From Crassaminicella thermophila (lineage in GTDB: Bacteria; Bacillota; Clostridia; Peptostreptococcales; Thermotaleaceae): a stretch of 64,000 nt of DNA. Positions 43,604 through 51,626 of the stretch are shown here, piece by piece. The DNA lies in contig NZ_CP042243.1 in the NCBI RefSeq assembly GCF_008152325.1, forward strand, positions 501,026-565,025. Reading direction: 5' to 3'. Each line of letters opens with the position of its first letter. Within the stretch, counting starts at the first letter, position 1. The translations under genes were made by a program, and so were the position numbers. A model generated the notes under the pieces. The model did no database searches and was not told the origin of the DNA. It saw only the letters and a program-made list of their open reading frames with translations.

Positions 43604-44770
43604 ATGATTTTAATTAGGGATGGATATATTTTTACAATGGAAGGAAAGAACTACCAAAAAGGAAGCGTTCTCATTGAAAATGGGAAAATAAAGGAGATAG
43701 GAGAAGATATTGTAGCTCCTTTAGATGCCACTATTATTGATGCTACTGGCAAAATTGTAATGCCTGGTATGATTGATGCCCATTGTCATTTAGGGATGTG
43801 GGAAGATGCTATCGGATTTGAAGGAGCTGACGGAAATGAGATGACAGATCCAGTAACACCTCATTTAAAGGCAATTGATGGGATTAACCCTATGGATAGG
43901 ACTTTTGAGGAAGCTTACCAAGGGGGAATTACTTCTGTTGCAACAGGTCCAGGAAGTGCAAATGTATTAGGAGGGCAATTTGTAGCTATAAAGACTTATG
44001 GAAAACGAATAGATGATATGATTATAAAGGAGCCTTTGGCTATGAAGTGTGCTTTTGGAGAAAATCCAAAGCGTGTATATCATGATCGAAAACAAGCACC
44101 GAGTACACGAATGGCAACAGCAGCTATACTAAGAGAAAATTTGTTTAAAGCAAAAGAATATTTACAAAAGCTAGAAGCTGCAAAAGAAGACCCAGCAAAG
44201 AAGCCATCCTTTGATATGAAGATGGAAGCACTAGTTCCTGTTATAAAGGGAGAAATACCATTAAAGGCTCATGCACATCGAGCAGATGATATTTTCACTG
44301 CTATTCGTATTGCAAAGGAGTTTGGTGTAAAAATTACCTTAGAGCATTGTACAGAGGGACATTTGATAGCTGATTATATAAAAGAAGAAGGCTTATGTGC
44401 AGTAGTAGGGCCAAGTTTTGGAGAAAGATCCAAATTTGAATTAAAAAATCTTACTTTTGAAACAGCAGGTGTATTAAGCAAGGCAGGAGTGAAAATTGCT
44501 CTTATGACAGATCATCCTGTTATCCCTCTTCAGTATTTGCCTATGTGTGCAGGACTTGCTGTAAAGATGGGAATGGATGAAGATACAGCCCTAAAAGCTA
44601 TTACTATTCATGCAGCAGAAATATTAGGAATTGAAGATCGAGTAGGAAGTATTAAAGAAGGAAAGGATGCAGATATTGTAATATGGAATGGTCATCCTTT
44701 TGAATTACAAGCAACAGTGGAATATACCTTAATTGATGGGAATGTTGTTTATAGGAAAAATAAAGCTTAA
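43604..44770 (+). CDS. Metal-dependent amidohydrolase (imidazolonepropionase-like)
   Basis: 388 residues. The beta-sandwich N terminus ILIRDGYIFTMEGKNYQKG leads to PGMIDAHCHLGMWED (residues about 54-68), which carries the HxH metal pair. PLKAHAHRADDI (about 226) and ITLEHCTEGH (about 246) hold further metal histidines; LMTDHPV (about 305) has the catalytic aspartate. GSIKEGKDADIVIWNGHPFE ends the fold. The substrate is not clear; a cyclic amide, dipeptide or amino acid derivative is likely. GGGGGTATCA precedes ATG 43604. A small membrane protein gene follows 14 bases later. Confidence 0.9.
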   Translation: MILIRDGYIFTMEGKNYQKGSVLIENGKIKEIGEDIVAPLDATIIDATGKIVMPGMIDAHCHLGMWEDAIGFEGADGNEMTDPVTPHLKAIDGINPMDRTFEEAYQGGITSVATGPGSANVLGGQFVAIKTYGKRIDDMIIKEPLAMKCAFGENPKRVYHDRKQAPSTRMATAAILRENLFKAKEYLQKLEAAKEDPAKKPSFDMKMEALVPVIKGEIPLKAHAHRADDIFTAIRIAKEFGVKITLEHCTEGHLIADYIKEEGLCAVVGPSFGERSKFELKNLTFETAGVLSKAGVKIALMTDHPVIPLQYLPMCAGLAVKMGMDEDTALKAITIHAAEILGIEDRVGSIKEGKDADIVIWNGHPFELQATVEYTLIDGNVVYRKNKA

Positions 44771-44784
44771 AAGGGGAAATGTGA

Positions 44785-45255
44785 ATGGATATAATGCCTA
44801 TAAAGGTAGTAATATTTGGTTCAATTCCAGAAGCAAGCTTAATATTATGGGCAGGATTATTATTAATGGGTGTAAAGCCTCAAACAAGAAAAATTGTAAT
44901 AGCAGGGATATTACAAGGCATTAGTGTATACTTTATAAGGAGATATGTAGATTTTGGTATTCATACATTTGTGCAGATCATAGTTTTTATTATATATACC
45001 TATTTTATTATGGATGTTAAATTGATCGTTGCTATACTGTCTATTATTGTATCATCTGTTATTGTTACATTGATTGAAGGATCTTTGTTAATCTTTATGG
45101 ATATAAACTTGGCATATTTATGGTCTGTAGATTGGATGAGGCTATTACTTTTATTACCTCATGAAATAGTACTTGGATTAATTATATACATAGGCTATAA
45201 GAAAGATATATCTCTACAGAATGAATTTGGGTGGTTAGATAAGATTGTTAGCTAG
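44785..45255 (+). CDS. Unknown four- to five-helix membrane protein
   Basis: 156 residues. Hydrophobic stretches lie at about 7-27, 33-50, 58-75, 80-103 and 120-137, giving four or five helices with short loops. Residues 29-36 (VKPQTRK) form a basic loop. It looks like the sensor membrane portion of some GHKL kinases, without the kinase part, but I cannot name a family. It is coupled to the amidohydrolase gene by spacing and AAGGGGAAATGTGA. An FMN riboswitch begins just downstream. Confidence 0.75.
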   Translation: MDIMPIKVVIFGSIPEASLILWAGLLLMGVKPQTRKIVIAGILQGISVYFIRRYVDFGIHTFVQIIVFIIYTYFIMDVKLIVAILSIIVSSVIVTLIEGSLLIFMDINLAYLWSVDWMRLLLLLPHEIVLGLIIYIGYKKDISLQNEFGWLDKIVS

Positions 45256-45307
45256 CACTTGAAAAATAAAGAAAACTACGCTATAATTTGAGTAAAATAG
45301 AATATAA

Positions 45308-45427
45308 GGTAGTCTTCGGGGCAGGGTGAAATTCCCGACCGGCGGTATAGTCCGCGAGCGGCGAAAGCTGCTGAACTGGTGAAATTCCAGTACCGACAGT
45401 ATAGTCTGGATGAAAGAAGATGTTATA
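45308..45427 (+). ncRNA. FMN riboswitch (RFN element)
   Basis: Conserved blocks in order: CTTCGGGGCAGGGTGAAATT, CCCGACCGGCGGT, AGTCCGCGAGCG, CTGGTGAAATTCCAG, ACCGACAGT, and GTCTGGATGAAAGAAGA. The 5' GTCTTC pairs with the 3' GAAGAT to close stem P1. Binding of FMN would favour the terminator at 45449-45479 and stop ribU. Consensus match is very close. Confidence 0.97.
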
Positions 45428-45448
45428 GTATACAATTTTTATAAACTG

Positions 45449-45479
45449 CGCCTGAAGATGATTTCTTCAGGCGTTTTTT
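45449..45479 (+). terminator. Riboswitch-controlled terminator ahead of ribU
   Basis: CGCCTGAAG, 7-base loop, CTTCAGGCG, then six T; 22 bases after the aptamer. Confidence 0.92.
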
Positions 45480-45516
45480 CGTGTCATGAGGATTACCGAA
45501 AAGGGAGGAATTATCA

Positions 45517-46128
45517 ATGATAGATAGAACATCAACTATTAAAAAAGAAGCTTTTGGTTTAACGGTGAATGGACTTGTAAAGATAGCCATATTATCTGTA
45601 CTATCTTATGTAATCATGTTTATTGAAGTGCCTATATTTTTCTTTCCAGGATTTCTTAAGATAGACCTAAGTGACTTACCTGCATTAATTGGAGGATTTG
45701 CATTAGGACCAGCTGCAGGAGTTATAATTGAGCTTATTAAAAACCTTTTACATTTTTTAACGAAAACAACTACTGGTGGAGTAGGGGAATTTGCAAACTT
45801 TTTAATAGGGATTGCATTGATAATACCTGCTTGTGCTTCTTATAATAAATATAAAACCAAAAAAGGAGCAATTACAGGGATTGTAATCGGTATTATTGCA
45901 ATGAGTATTGTAGGGGGATTGGCAAATTATTATATGCTTATACCTTTTTATGCAAAGATTATGCCTTTAGAACAAATCATTGCGTGGAGTGCAGCTGCAA
46001 ATGGAGCTATTGTAGATGTTAAAACTTTAGTGTTATATGGTATAATACCTTTTAATTTATTAAAGGGAACTATAGTAGCTATTTTAACAAGTGTTCTTTA
46101 TAAAAAGCTTTCGCCTATATTAAAGTAA
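45517..46128 (+). CDS. ribU: Riboflavin ECF transporter S component RibU
   Basis: 203 residues, six membrane helices. The strand IFFFPGFLKIDLSDLPALIGGFALGPAAGV matches the RibU substrate-binding region. It binds riboflavin and works with the shared EcfA/EcfT energising module encoded elsewhere. Placement under an FMN riboswitch gives direct functional support. GGGAGGAATTATCA precedes ATG 45517. The stop overlaps a palindromic repeat. Confidence 0.95.
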   Translation: MIDRTSTIKKEAFGLTVNGLVKIAILSVLSYVIMFIEVPIFFFPGFLKIDLSDLPALIGGFALGPAAGVIIELIKNLLHFLTKTTTGGVGEFANFLIGIALIIPACASYNKYKTKKGAITGIVIGIIAMSIVGGLANYYMLIPFYAKIMPLEQIIAWSAAANGAIVDVKTLVLYGIIPFNLLKGTIVAILTSVLYKKLSPILK

Positions 46129-46176
46129 TGACAAGGGACGGTTCTTTGACAATGACAAAGAACCGTCCCCTGTCAT
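46128..46176. repeat. Complete GGGGACGGTTCTTTG palindrome
   Basis: Arms ATGACAAGGGACGGTTCTTT+G (46128-46148) and its complement (46156-46176), one mismatch in 21 bp, 7-base loop. It begins at the ribU stop codon and ends 9 bases before a consensus -35. This is the most complete member of the repeat family seen at 14.2-16.8 kb. It may terminate ribU. Confidence 0.9.
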
Positions 46177-46185
46177 TGGTCATTG

Positions 46186-46214
46186 TTGACAAATATAAAC
46201 TTAAAGAATATAAT
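46186..46214 (+). promoter_or_regulatory. Consensus sigma-A promoter of the YtrA-type operon
   Basis: TTGACA (46186-46191), exactly 17 bases, TATAAT (46209-46214). Confidence 0.92.
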
Positions 46215-46247
46215 AATAAGTGTACTAATACTAATAGTACACTTATT
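46215..46247 (+). promoter_or_regulatory. Operator of the GntR/YtrA repressor
   Basis: Perfect 13-bp inverted repeat AATAAGTGTACTA / TAGTACACTTATT, 7-base centre. It starts right after the -10 box and covers the start site, as expected for autorepression by the GntR protein encoded 22 bases downstream. Confidence 0.82.
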
Positions 46248-46268
46248 ACATATGTAGGGAGGTGCAAA

Positions 46269-46658
46269 ATGATTCAGATAGATTTAAAGAACAGAAAACC
46301 AATATATGAACAGCTCATAGAAAAGTTTAAACAATTAATAATAAATGATGTGTTAAAGGCAGACGAAAAAATTCCATCTGTAAGAGATTTGGCAAAACAA
46401 CTTACTATAAATCCAAATACGATTCAAAAAGCATACAGGGAGTTAGAAAGACAGGGATATATATATTCTGTGAGAGGAAGAGGAAGCTTTGTATCAAAGG
46501 AAATAGAAAAGGTGGATGAAAATAAGGTGGAAAGATTAAAAAATGAAATAATAAAAAATTTATCGGAATTGATATATTTAGGTTTAGAAAAGGAAGCGTT
46601 AATGCAGTTATTAGAAGAGACCTATGATAGAGTGAAAGGGGGAGAAGATAATGATTAA
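46269..46658 (+). CDS. GntR-family repressor, YtrA subfamily
   Basis: 129 residues from ATG 46269, after GGGAGGTGCAAA. The frame is open back to 46128, but that part covers the palindrome, promoter and operator. Winged helix: YEQLIEKFKQLIINDVLKADEKIPSVRDLAKQL, then INPNTIQKAYRELERQGYIYSVRGRGSFVS. A short C-terminal dimer helix follows, as in YtrA. Its targets are the overlapping ABC genes. In B. subtilis the Ytr operon responds to cell-wall antibiotics; the inducer here is unknown. Confidence 0.93.
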   Translation: MIQIDLKNRKPIYEQLIEKFKQLIINDVLKADEKIPSVRDLAKQLTINPNTIQKAYRELERQGYIYSVRGRGSFVSKEIEKVDENKVERLKNEIIKNLSELIYLGLEKEALMQLLEETYDRVKGGEDND

Positions 46659-47550
46659 AGTAAAAAGCTTAGATAAATATTTTAGTGATTTTAAAGCTTT
46701 AGATAATGTTAATTTAAATGTTCAAAAAGGTTCTATATATGGATTAGTAGGACCTAATGGATCTGGTAAAACAACATTGATAAAGCATTTGACAGGAATA
46801 TATAAACAAGATAGTGGAAGTGTGGAAATATTAGGGAAGACGGTATATGAAAATATAGATATAAAATCAAAAATAGGTTATATACCTGATGACTTGTATT
46901 TTTTTCCACAATATACGATTAAGGGAATGGCATCATATTATAAAAGCATATATCCTAAATGGAATGAAGATAGATATAAAAGAATAAAAGAAGTATTTAA
47001 AATAGATGAAAATAGAAAAATAAATAAGCTTTCAAAGGGAATGCAAAAGCAAGTATCATTTTGGCTTACTTTATCTAGTATGCCGGAAATAATGATACTT
47101 GATGAACCTATAGATGGACTTGACCCATTGATGAGGAGAAAAGTATGGAATTTGGTAATAGAAGATGTAGCTGAAAGAGAAACAACTGTGCTTATTTCAT
47201 CTCATAACCTAAAGGAATTGGAAAATATATGTGACCATGTAGGTATTATGCATAAAGGTAAGATGCTTATAGAAAGAAATTTAGATGATTTAAAATCAGA
47301 TGTTCATAAAATTCAAATAGCATATAAAAATGATTTTCCAGTAAACATAAGTAAAGAAATAGAAATACTCCATAAGGAAAAGCGAGGAAGTGTATATCTA
47401 TTAATCGTAAAAGGTGAAAGGGAAAAGATAATATCAAACTTTAATAAATACAACCCTGTTATATTAGATGTACTGCCACTTTCACTTGAAGAAATATTTA
47501 TATATGAGTTAGGGGGTGCAGGATATGAAATTAACAACGTTATATTTTAA
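46651..47550 (+). CDS. ABC transporter ATP-binding protein (YtrB/BcrA type)
   Basis: 299 residues. Walker A GLVGPNGSGKTTLIKHLTG, Q-loop IGYIPDDLYFF, signature as NKLSKGMQKQVSFWL, Walker B IMILDEPIDGLDP, H-loop LISSHNLKELE. The modified Q-loop and signature are common in the YtrB/EcsA group. Together with the next gene it forms a two-component exporter or wall-stress ABC complex. The start overlaps the regulator by 8 bases and the stop overlaps the permease gene. Confidence 0.94.
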   Translation: MIKVKSLDKYFSDFKALDNVNLNVQKGSIYGLVGPNGSGKTTLIKHLTGIYKQDSGSVEILGKTVYENIDIKSKIGYIPDDLYFFPQYTIKGMASYYKSIYPKWNEDRYKRIKEVFKIDENRKINKLSKGMQKQVSFWLTLSSMPEIMILDEPIDGLDPLMRRKVWNLVIEDVAERETTVLISSHNLKELENICDHVGIMHKGKMLIERNLDDLKSDVHKIQIAYKNDFPVNISKEIEILHKEKRGSVYLLIVKGEREKIISNFNKYNPVILDVLPLSLEEIFIYELGGAGYEINNVIF

Positions 47551-49243
47551 TAAAAGTATTATAAGAGAAGATTTAAAGAGATTTTGGGGGATGGGAGTAT
47601 TATATTTCTTGGTTTTAGTATTTACTGGTCCAATAATCTTTTTAATCAATGTTGAAGATGTAAATAAAATTAATTCTGTTATTGAAGCATATTTTAATAT
47701 ATATAAACATGGATTTCAGTTAATATTTGCAGTGATTTTTCCAATAATATTGGCTACCCTCATTTTTAGATATATGCAAGTTAAAAATTCAACAGGAATG
47801 ATTCATTCATTTCCTTTTACAAGAAATATATTATTTAATAGTCATTTGCTTTCTAATTTAATAATATTATCTATACCAGTTTTTGTAAATTTTATAATTA
47901 TGTTTTTCGTTTACAAAGGGGTATATACAGGGACCAATATAGTTATTGGTGATATATATAAATGGCTTTTTACTGTATTGCTTTTAAATTATACTGTGCT
48001 TTTTATGACTGTATTTACAGGTATGATAAGCGGTGTTTCTTTTATTCAGGCTATATTGTCTTTAATATTTTTGTTTTTACCTTTAGGTTTAACAGGTTTG
48101 GTGCTAATAGCTTTAGATAGTATACTGTTTGGATTTGTTCCAAATAATACAATTATTAAAAATTTTGCTTTAAAAGTAATACCTATAACTAATGAATTGT
48201 ATAGAGAAGGAAATTCTTTATTGATAGCATGGTATATAGCGTTATTAGTTATATTATTTTTAGTTTCAAAATACTTATATAATAAAAGACATTTAGAAAG
48301 TGCTGGAGATAGTATAGCGTTTGATATATTAAAGCCTCTATTTAAATATGGTATGGCATTTTGTACAATGATTTTGGGAGGATTATACTTTTCAGTTATA
48401 GTAGCAAACAGCTCTTTTTGGTTGTATTTTGGATTTTTTATAGGTGGTCTATTTGGGTATATAATAGCAGAAATGATAATAGAAAAGTCTATATGGGTAT
48501 TTAATAAATTGAGAGGATTTATTCCTTTCATTATAATTGCAGGACTATTTTTTACAGTCATTGACCTAGATTTAATAGGATATGAAAAAAGAGTACCAAA
48601 TTTAAATGAAATAAAAGCTGTATATTTTGCAGAAGACTATTATATAGATGAAAATGTTATAAATAAAGATGATAAGTTGATTCATGAAAAAAGTAATATA
48701 GCAGCTGTAAGAAATTTACACAAAATGATAATAGATAATAAGTCTAAGATACAAAATACACCAAACAGAAAGAATATTGCCATAGGATATAAATTAAAAA
48801 ATGGAAAAATTTTAATAAGAGAGTATGATGTACCTAAAAATATAATTAATAGTAGTCCATATATAAAAGAAATTTATGAATCACAGGAATATAAGAAAAT
48901 TAAAAATGATATATTTAGAATAGATGCTAATAAAGCACATATAATAGAAATTCATACGAGAAGTAAAGATAAAGAAGAATATTTTGATAAAGAAATAGTG
49001 ATTTCAGATAGAGATGAAATAAAAGAAGTTATAAATCTTATAAAAAAAGATATATTGAATGAATCCTATGAAGAAATGAGTTTTGATTTTAAGAATTTAG
49101 GTATTGATGAAAAAATATTTGCAAATATTACTATTGAATGTGAAAGAGAATCTGGAGAGGATAAAAGAAAAAGTATATATTTCTATTTGAGAGATTCATA
49201 TAAGTTAACAAAAAGTTGGCTTGAAGAAAAAGGATATCTATAA
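47525..49243 (+). CDS. ABC transporter permease (YtrC/D-like)
   Basis: 572 residues. About ten to eleven hydrophobic segments occupy residues 20-350 (for example FVLVFTGPIIFLINV, FPIILATLIF). The C-terminal 210 residues are soluble and charged, probably outside the membrane. ATG 47525 follows AGGGGGTG; the earlier GTG 47516 is within that site. Substrate unknown. A YtrB-type partner and GntR regulator suggest a bacitracin- or wall-stress-type system (inference). Confidence 0.88.
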   Translation: MKLTTLYFNKSIIREDLKRFWGMGVLYFLVLVFTGPIIFLINVEDVNKINSVIEAYFNIYKHGFQLIFAVIFPIILATLIFRYMQVKNSTGMIHSFPFTRNILFNSHLLSNLIILSIPVFVNFIIMFFVYKGVYTGTNIVIGDIYKWLFTVLLLNYTVLFMTVFTGMISGVSFIQAILSLIFLFLPLGLTGLVLIALDSILFGFVPNNTIIKNFALKVIPITNELYREGNSLLIAWYIALLVILFLVSKYLYNKRHLESAGDSIAFDILKPLFKYGMAFCTMILGGLYFSVIVANSSFWLYFGFFIGGLFGYIIAEMIIEKSIWVFNKLRGFIPFIIIAGLFFTVIDLDLIGYEKRVPNLNEIKAVYFAEDYYIDENVINKDDKLIHEKSNIAAVRNLHKMIIDNKSKIQNTPNRKNIAIGYKLKNGKILIREYDVPKNIINSSPYIKEIYESQEYKKIKNDIFRIDANKAHIIEIHTRSKDKEEYFDKEIVISDRDEIKEVINLIKKDILNESYEEMSFDFKNLGIDEKIFANITIECERESGEDKRKSIYFYLRDSYKLTKSWLEEKGYL

Positions 49244-49282
49244 AAATGGCTGAATGCATAAAAATGCATTCAGCCATTTTTT
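49242..49282. terminator. Two-way terminator between ABC permease and S1 gene
   Basis: 18-bp perfect stem AAAAATGGCTGAATGCAT / ATGCATTCAGCCATTTTT, loop AAAA. Confidence 0.93.
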
Positions 49283-49287
49283 AGGAC

Positions 49288-49659
49288 TTAGTATCTTTTG
49301 GTTCTTTCATTGATTCCTTTTAATTTTTCATCACTACTTTTTAGAAAATCAGATAACATATTTTCAAATGATTGCTTTGGCTTTTTATAAGTATTGCTTT
49401 TATGCTTTTTATCATTTGAGGAGTTTTTAGAAGCTTGCTTTATAGAAAGCTCCATTTTGTTATCGTCCTTGATGTTAAGAATTTTTACTTTTACTTCTTG
49501 ACCTTCTTTTAGGTAAGTATTGATATCCTTTACATAATCATTAGATATTTCGGAAATATGACAAAGTCCCGTTTTTCCATCAGAAAGCTTTATAAAAGCC
49601 CCATATTTTGTTATTTTTGAAACTGTACCTTGAATGATTTCTCCACTTTTTAATGACAT
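49288..49659 (-). CDS. S1 RNA-binding protein, YugI/YabR-like
   Basis: 123 residues. A single S1 domain spans residues 5-72 (GEIIQGTVSKITKYGAFIKLSDGKTGLCHISEIS, then EGQEVKVKILNIKDDNKMELSIKQA). A basic, serine-rich tail follows. Similar short proteins associate with ribosomes in Firmicutes (general stress protein 13 group). Monocistronic on the minus strand. Start ATG 49659 follows AGGAGG on that strand. Confidence 0.9.
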   Translation of the reverse strand: MSLKSGEIIQGTVSKITKYGAFIKLSDGKTGLCHISEISNDYVKDINTYLKEGQEVKVKILNIKDDNKMELSIKQASKNSSNDKKHKSNTYKKPKQSFENMLSDFLKSSDEKLKGINERTKRY

Positions 49660-49745
49660 TAAATAATTTTTCCTCCTTATATTTCATAATAATACTATTA
49701 TATTTTAGTTTTCTAATAATGTAAACCTAACTGTGAAAATATGTT

Positions 49746-50318
49746 TTAGGTGATTTCTTTTTCATATCCATTTACTATAACTTCTAATTCACCTGTTTCA
49801 GGGTCCATAATCAGTCCATGGACAAAAACATTTTTAGGCATTAAAGGATGATTCTTAATTTTTGCTACACTTTCTTTGATAGAATCTGTCACACAATCAA
49901 ATCCATATAGCCAGTTTTCTAAATTGATTCCTGCATATTCAAGGGTGGATAGGGTATCTTCTGATATACCTCTTTTCTTCATTTTTTCAATTGTACTTGT
50001 TGGATCAATGCTGCTCATACCACATCCATGATGGCCGATAACAAAAACTTCTTCTGCGCTTAATTCATAAATTGCAACTAAAATACTTCTCATAATACTT
50101 CCAAAAGGATGCATAATGACTGCACCTGCATTTTTTATAATTTTTGCATCTCCATTTTTTAAATTTAAGGCTCGAGGAAGAAGTTCTGTTAATCTGGTAT
50201 CCATACAAGAGAAAATTACCATCTTCTTATAGGGATATTTTGTCGTTTTATATTTTTTATAGGATTCATTTTGTACAAAGGATTTATTATATGTCATGAT
50301 TTCTTCTAGTTTATTCAT
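49746..50318 (-). CDS. Beta-class carbonic anhydrase
   Basis: 190 residues. Zinc ligands and catalytic dyad: IFSCMDTRL (Cys-x-Asp-x-Arg, residues about 35-43) and VIGHHGCGMSS (His-x-x-Cys, about 91-101). The enzyme interconverts CO2 and bicarbonate, useful for anaplerotic carboxylation. Length and motifs match the cab/type II beta-CA subgroup of Clostridia. Start ATG 50318 follows AAGGAGA on the minus strand. Confidence 0.95.
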   Translation of the reverse strand: MNKLEEIMTYNKSFVQNESYKKYKTTKYPYKKMVIFSCMDTRLTELLPRALNLKNGDAKIIKNAGAVIMHPFGSIMRSILVAIYELSAEEVFVIGHHGCGMSSIDPTSTIEKMKKRGISEDTLSTLEYAGINLENWLYGFDCVTDSIKESVAKIKNHPLMPKNVFVHGLIMDPETGELEVIVNGYEKEIT

Positions 50319-50520
50319 AAGTTTTCTCCTTTCCTTTATAGAATTATATAGTGTTAATAAAGGGGAATTTACTAAATATTTTAAAAAGTATTATATAATA
50401 TTTGCATTATTTTATCAAAGGAATATTTTGGGTTATAGATATTTATCGCATATATTTTTTAGCAGAAATCTTTTTAATATGCTAAAATAAATGAAAAGAA
50501 TGAAGAGTAGGAGGATAATT

Positions 50521-51327
50521 ATGAAAATTGGATATGCAGCATCAAGTGGTGAAATTGATATATTAGATACTTTAAGATATACAAAAGATCATGGCTTTGA
50601 TTGTGTTGAACTTAATATGAATATGCCTATTTTTTTTCCAGAAAATTTTACAAAGGAAGATAGAGAAAAAATAAAGGGGTATAAGGATGAAAACAATATA
50701 GAAATTACCCTTCATGCACCAGAAGACATAACCCTTTTACAGCTTCAAAAAAGCATTAGAAAAGCAACAATAGATAGATTAAAAGAGGTTATTGATTTTG
50801 GTTATGATATTGGGGCAAGTAGAATGACTATGCATATTGGAAGTGCAGTTTGTTTTACACTTACAGATAGAAAATCATATTTAGATGAATTTTATTGTGA
50901 AGAATATAAAAAAGTATTAAAAGAAAGCTTAATAGATTTAATGGATTATGCGAAAGATAAAGTGATGATTTGTGTTGAAAATTCAGGGAGATTTCCTAAA
51001 ATGGTGGTTCAAGAAACACTAGAAGAGCTACTTAATGAGGGAGGACTATATTTAACTTGGGATATTGGACATTCTTATACTAATAAATACAATGAAGTAG
51101 AATTTTTCCTAAAGCATGTAGATAAAATACGAACCTGTCATTTACATGATAATAATGGAGAAAGTGATCATCAGATTATAGGTAGTGGAAATGTAGATTT
51201 TCAGTGGCATATAGATAAGATGAAAAATAGTGATGTTTGCTATATTATCGAGGTCAGGCCAAGGGAGAATGCAGTAAAGTCATTAAAAAAGTTAAAAGAA
51301 ATATTAAGAAAAAAGACTCAAAGCTGA
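50521..51327 (+). CDS. Sugar phosphate isomerase/epimerase-like TIM barrel (AP endonuclease 2 superfamily)
   Basis: 268 residues from ATG 50521, preceded by AGGAGG. The frame opens earlier at 50491, which lies upstream of that ribosome site. Metal-binding motifs CVENSGRFPKM (Glu), LTWDIGHSYTNK (Asp/His), CHLHDNNGESDHQIIGSGNVDF (His, Asp, His) and YIIEVRP (Glu) follow the xylose isomerase-like fold. The substrate is unclear. The stop codon lies inside a terminator hairpin that is duplicated around a repeat element. Confidence 0.88.
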   Translation: MKIGYAASSGEIDILDTLRYTKDHGFDCVELNMNMPIFFPENFTKEDREKIKGYKDENNIEITLHAPEDITLLQLQKSIRKATIDRLKEVIDFGYDIGASRMTMHIGSAVCFTLTDRKSYLDEFYCEEYKKVLKESLIDLMDYAKDKVMICVENSGRFPKMVVQETLEELLNEGGLYLTWDIGHSYTNKYNEVEFFLKHVDKIRTCHLHDNNGESDHQIIGSGNVDFQWHIDKMKNSDVCYIIEVRPRENAVKSLKKLKEILRKKTQS

Positions 51328-51334
51328 GTCTTTT
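51311..51334 (+). terminator. Terminator (left copy) after the TIM-barrel gene
   Basis: AAAAGACTCA, AAGC, TGAGTCTTTT. The same 20 bases recur at 51588-51607. Confidence 0.85.
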
Positions 51335-51587
51335 GAGCTTTTTGTCAAAGTTATATTTGTAAATGAATTGAAAAATAACGCTTATAAACAAAGCTTTAGA
51401 GAAAACTAAGCTTTATAATTTCGAAAAATCCTAACGCACCTAATAAAGACATCCTATCTTTTAGGATGCTGGCTTAGCATCCGTGCTAAGCCTACGGATT
51501 TTTCTGAAATTCTTCATCAAGTTTTCTTTACTAAAGCTTTGTAATTATTCGCTTTTATTTTTCAATCATAAATTTTATTTTGTATAC
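51335..51587. repeat. Structured repeat element, copy 2 (about 253 bp)
   Basis: Same family as 33878-34137, about 90 percent identical by eye. Both inner hairpins are kept: CATCCTA/TAGGATG and GGCTTAGCA/TGCTAAGCC, and inside them only the loop bases differ from copy 1 (TCTTT for TCTTG, TCCG for TCCA). The left end carries AAATGAATTGAAAAATAACG and the right end GCTTTTATTTTTCAATCATA. It sits between two exact 20-base copies of the local terminator hairpin. No coding frame. Confidence 0.88.
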
Positions 51588-51610
51588 GACTCAAAGCTGA
51601 GTCTTTTTTC
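51588..51610 (+). terminator. Terminator, right copy flanking the repeat element
   Basis: GACTCA, AAGC, TGAGTC, then six T. Exact duplicate of the left copy over 20 bases. Confidence 0.85.
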
Positions 51611-51626
51611 GATTTTGCAATTTAAA

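Noticed and set aside
46128-46268. 47-codon N-terminal extension of the GntR protein
   Set aside because: It would be encoded by the palindrome, promoter and operator; the ribosome site is at 46259-46264 and the family starts at MIQIDLKN.
48046-48561. 171-codon minus-strand frame in the ABC permease
   Set aside because: Shadow of a clearly coding membrane protein on the other strand; no start signal.
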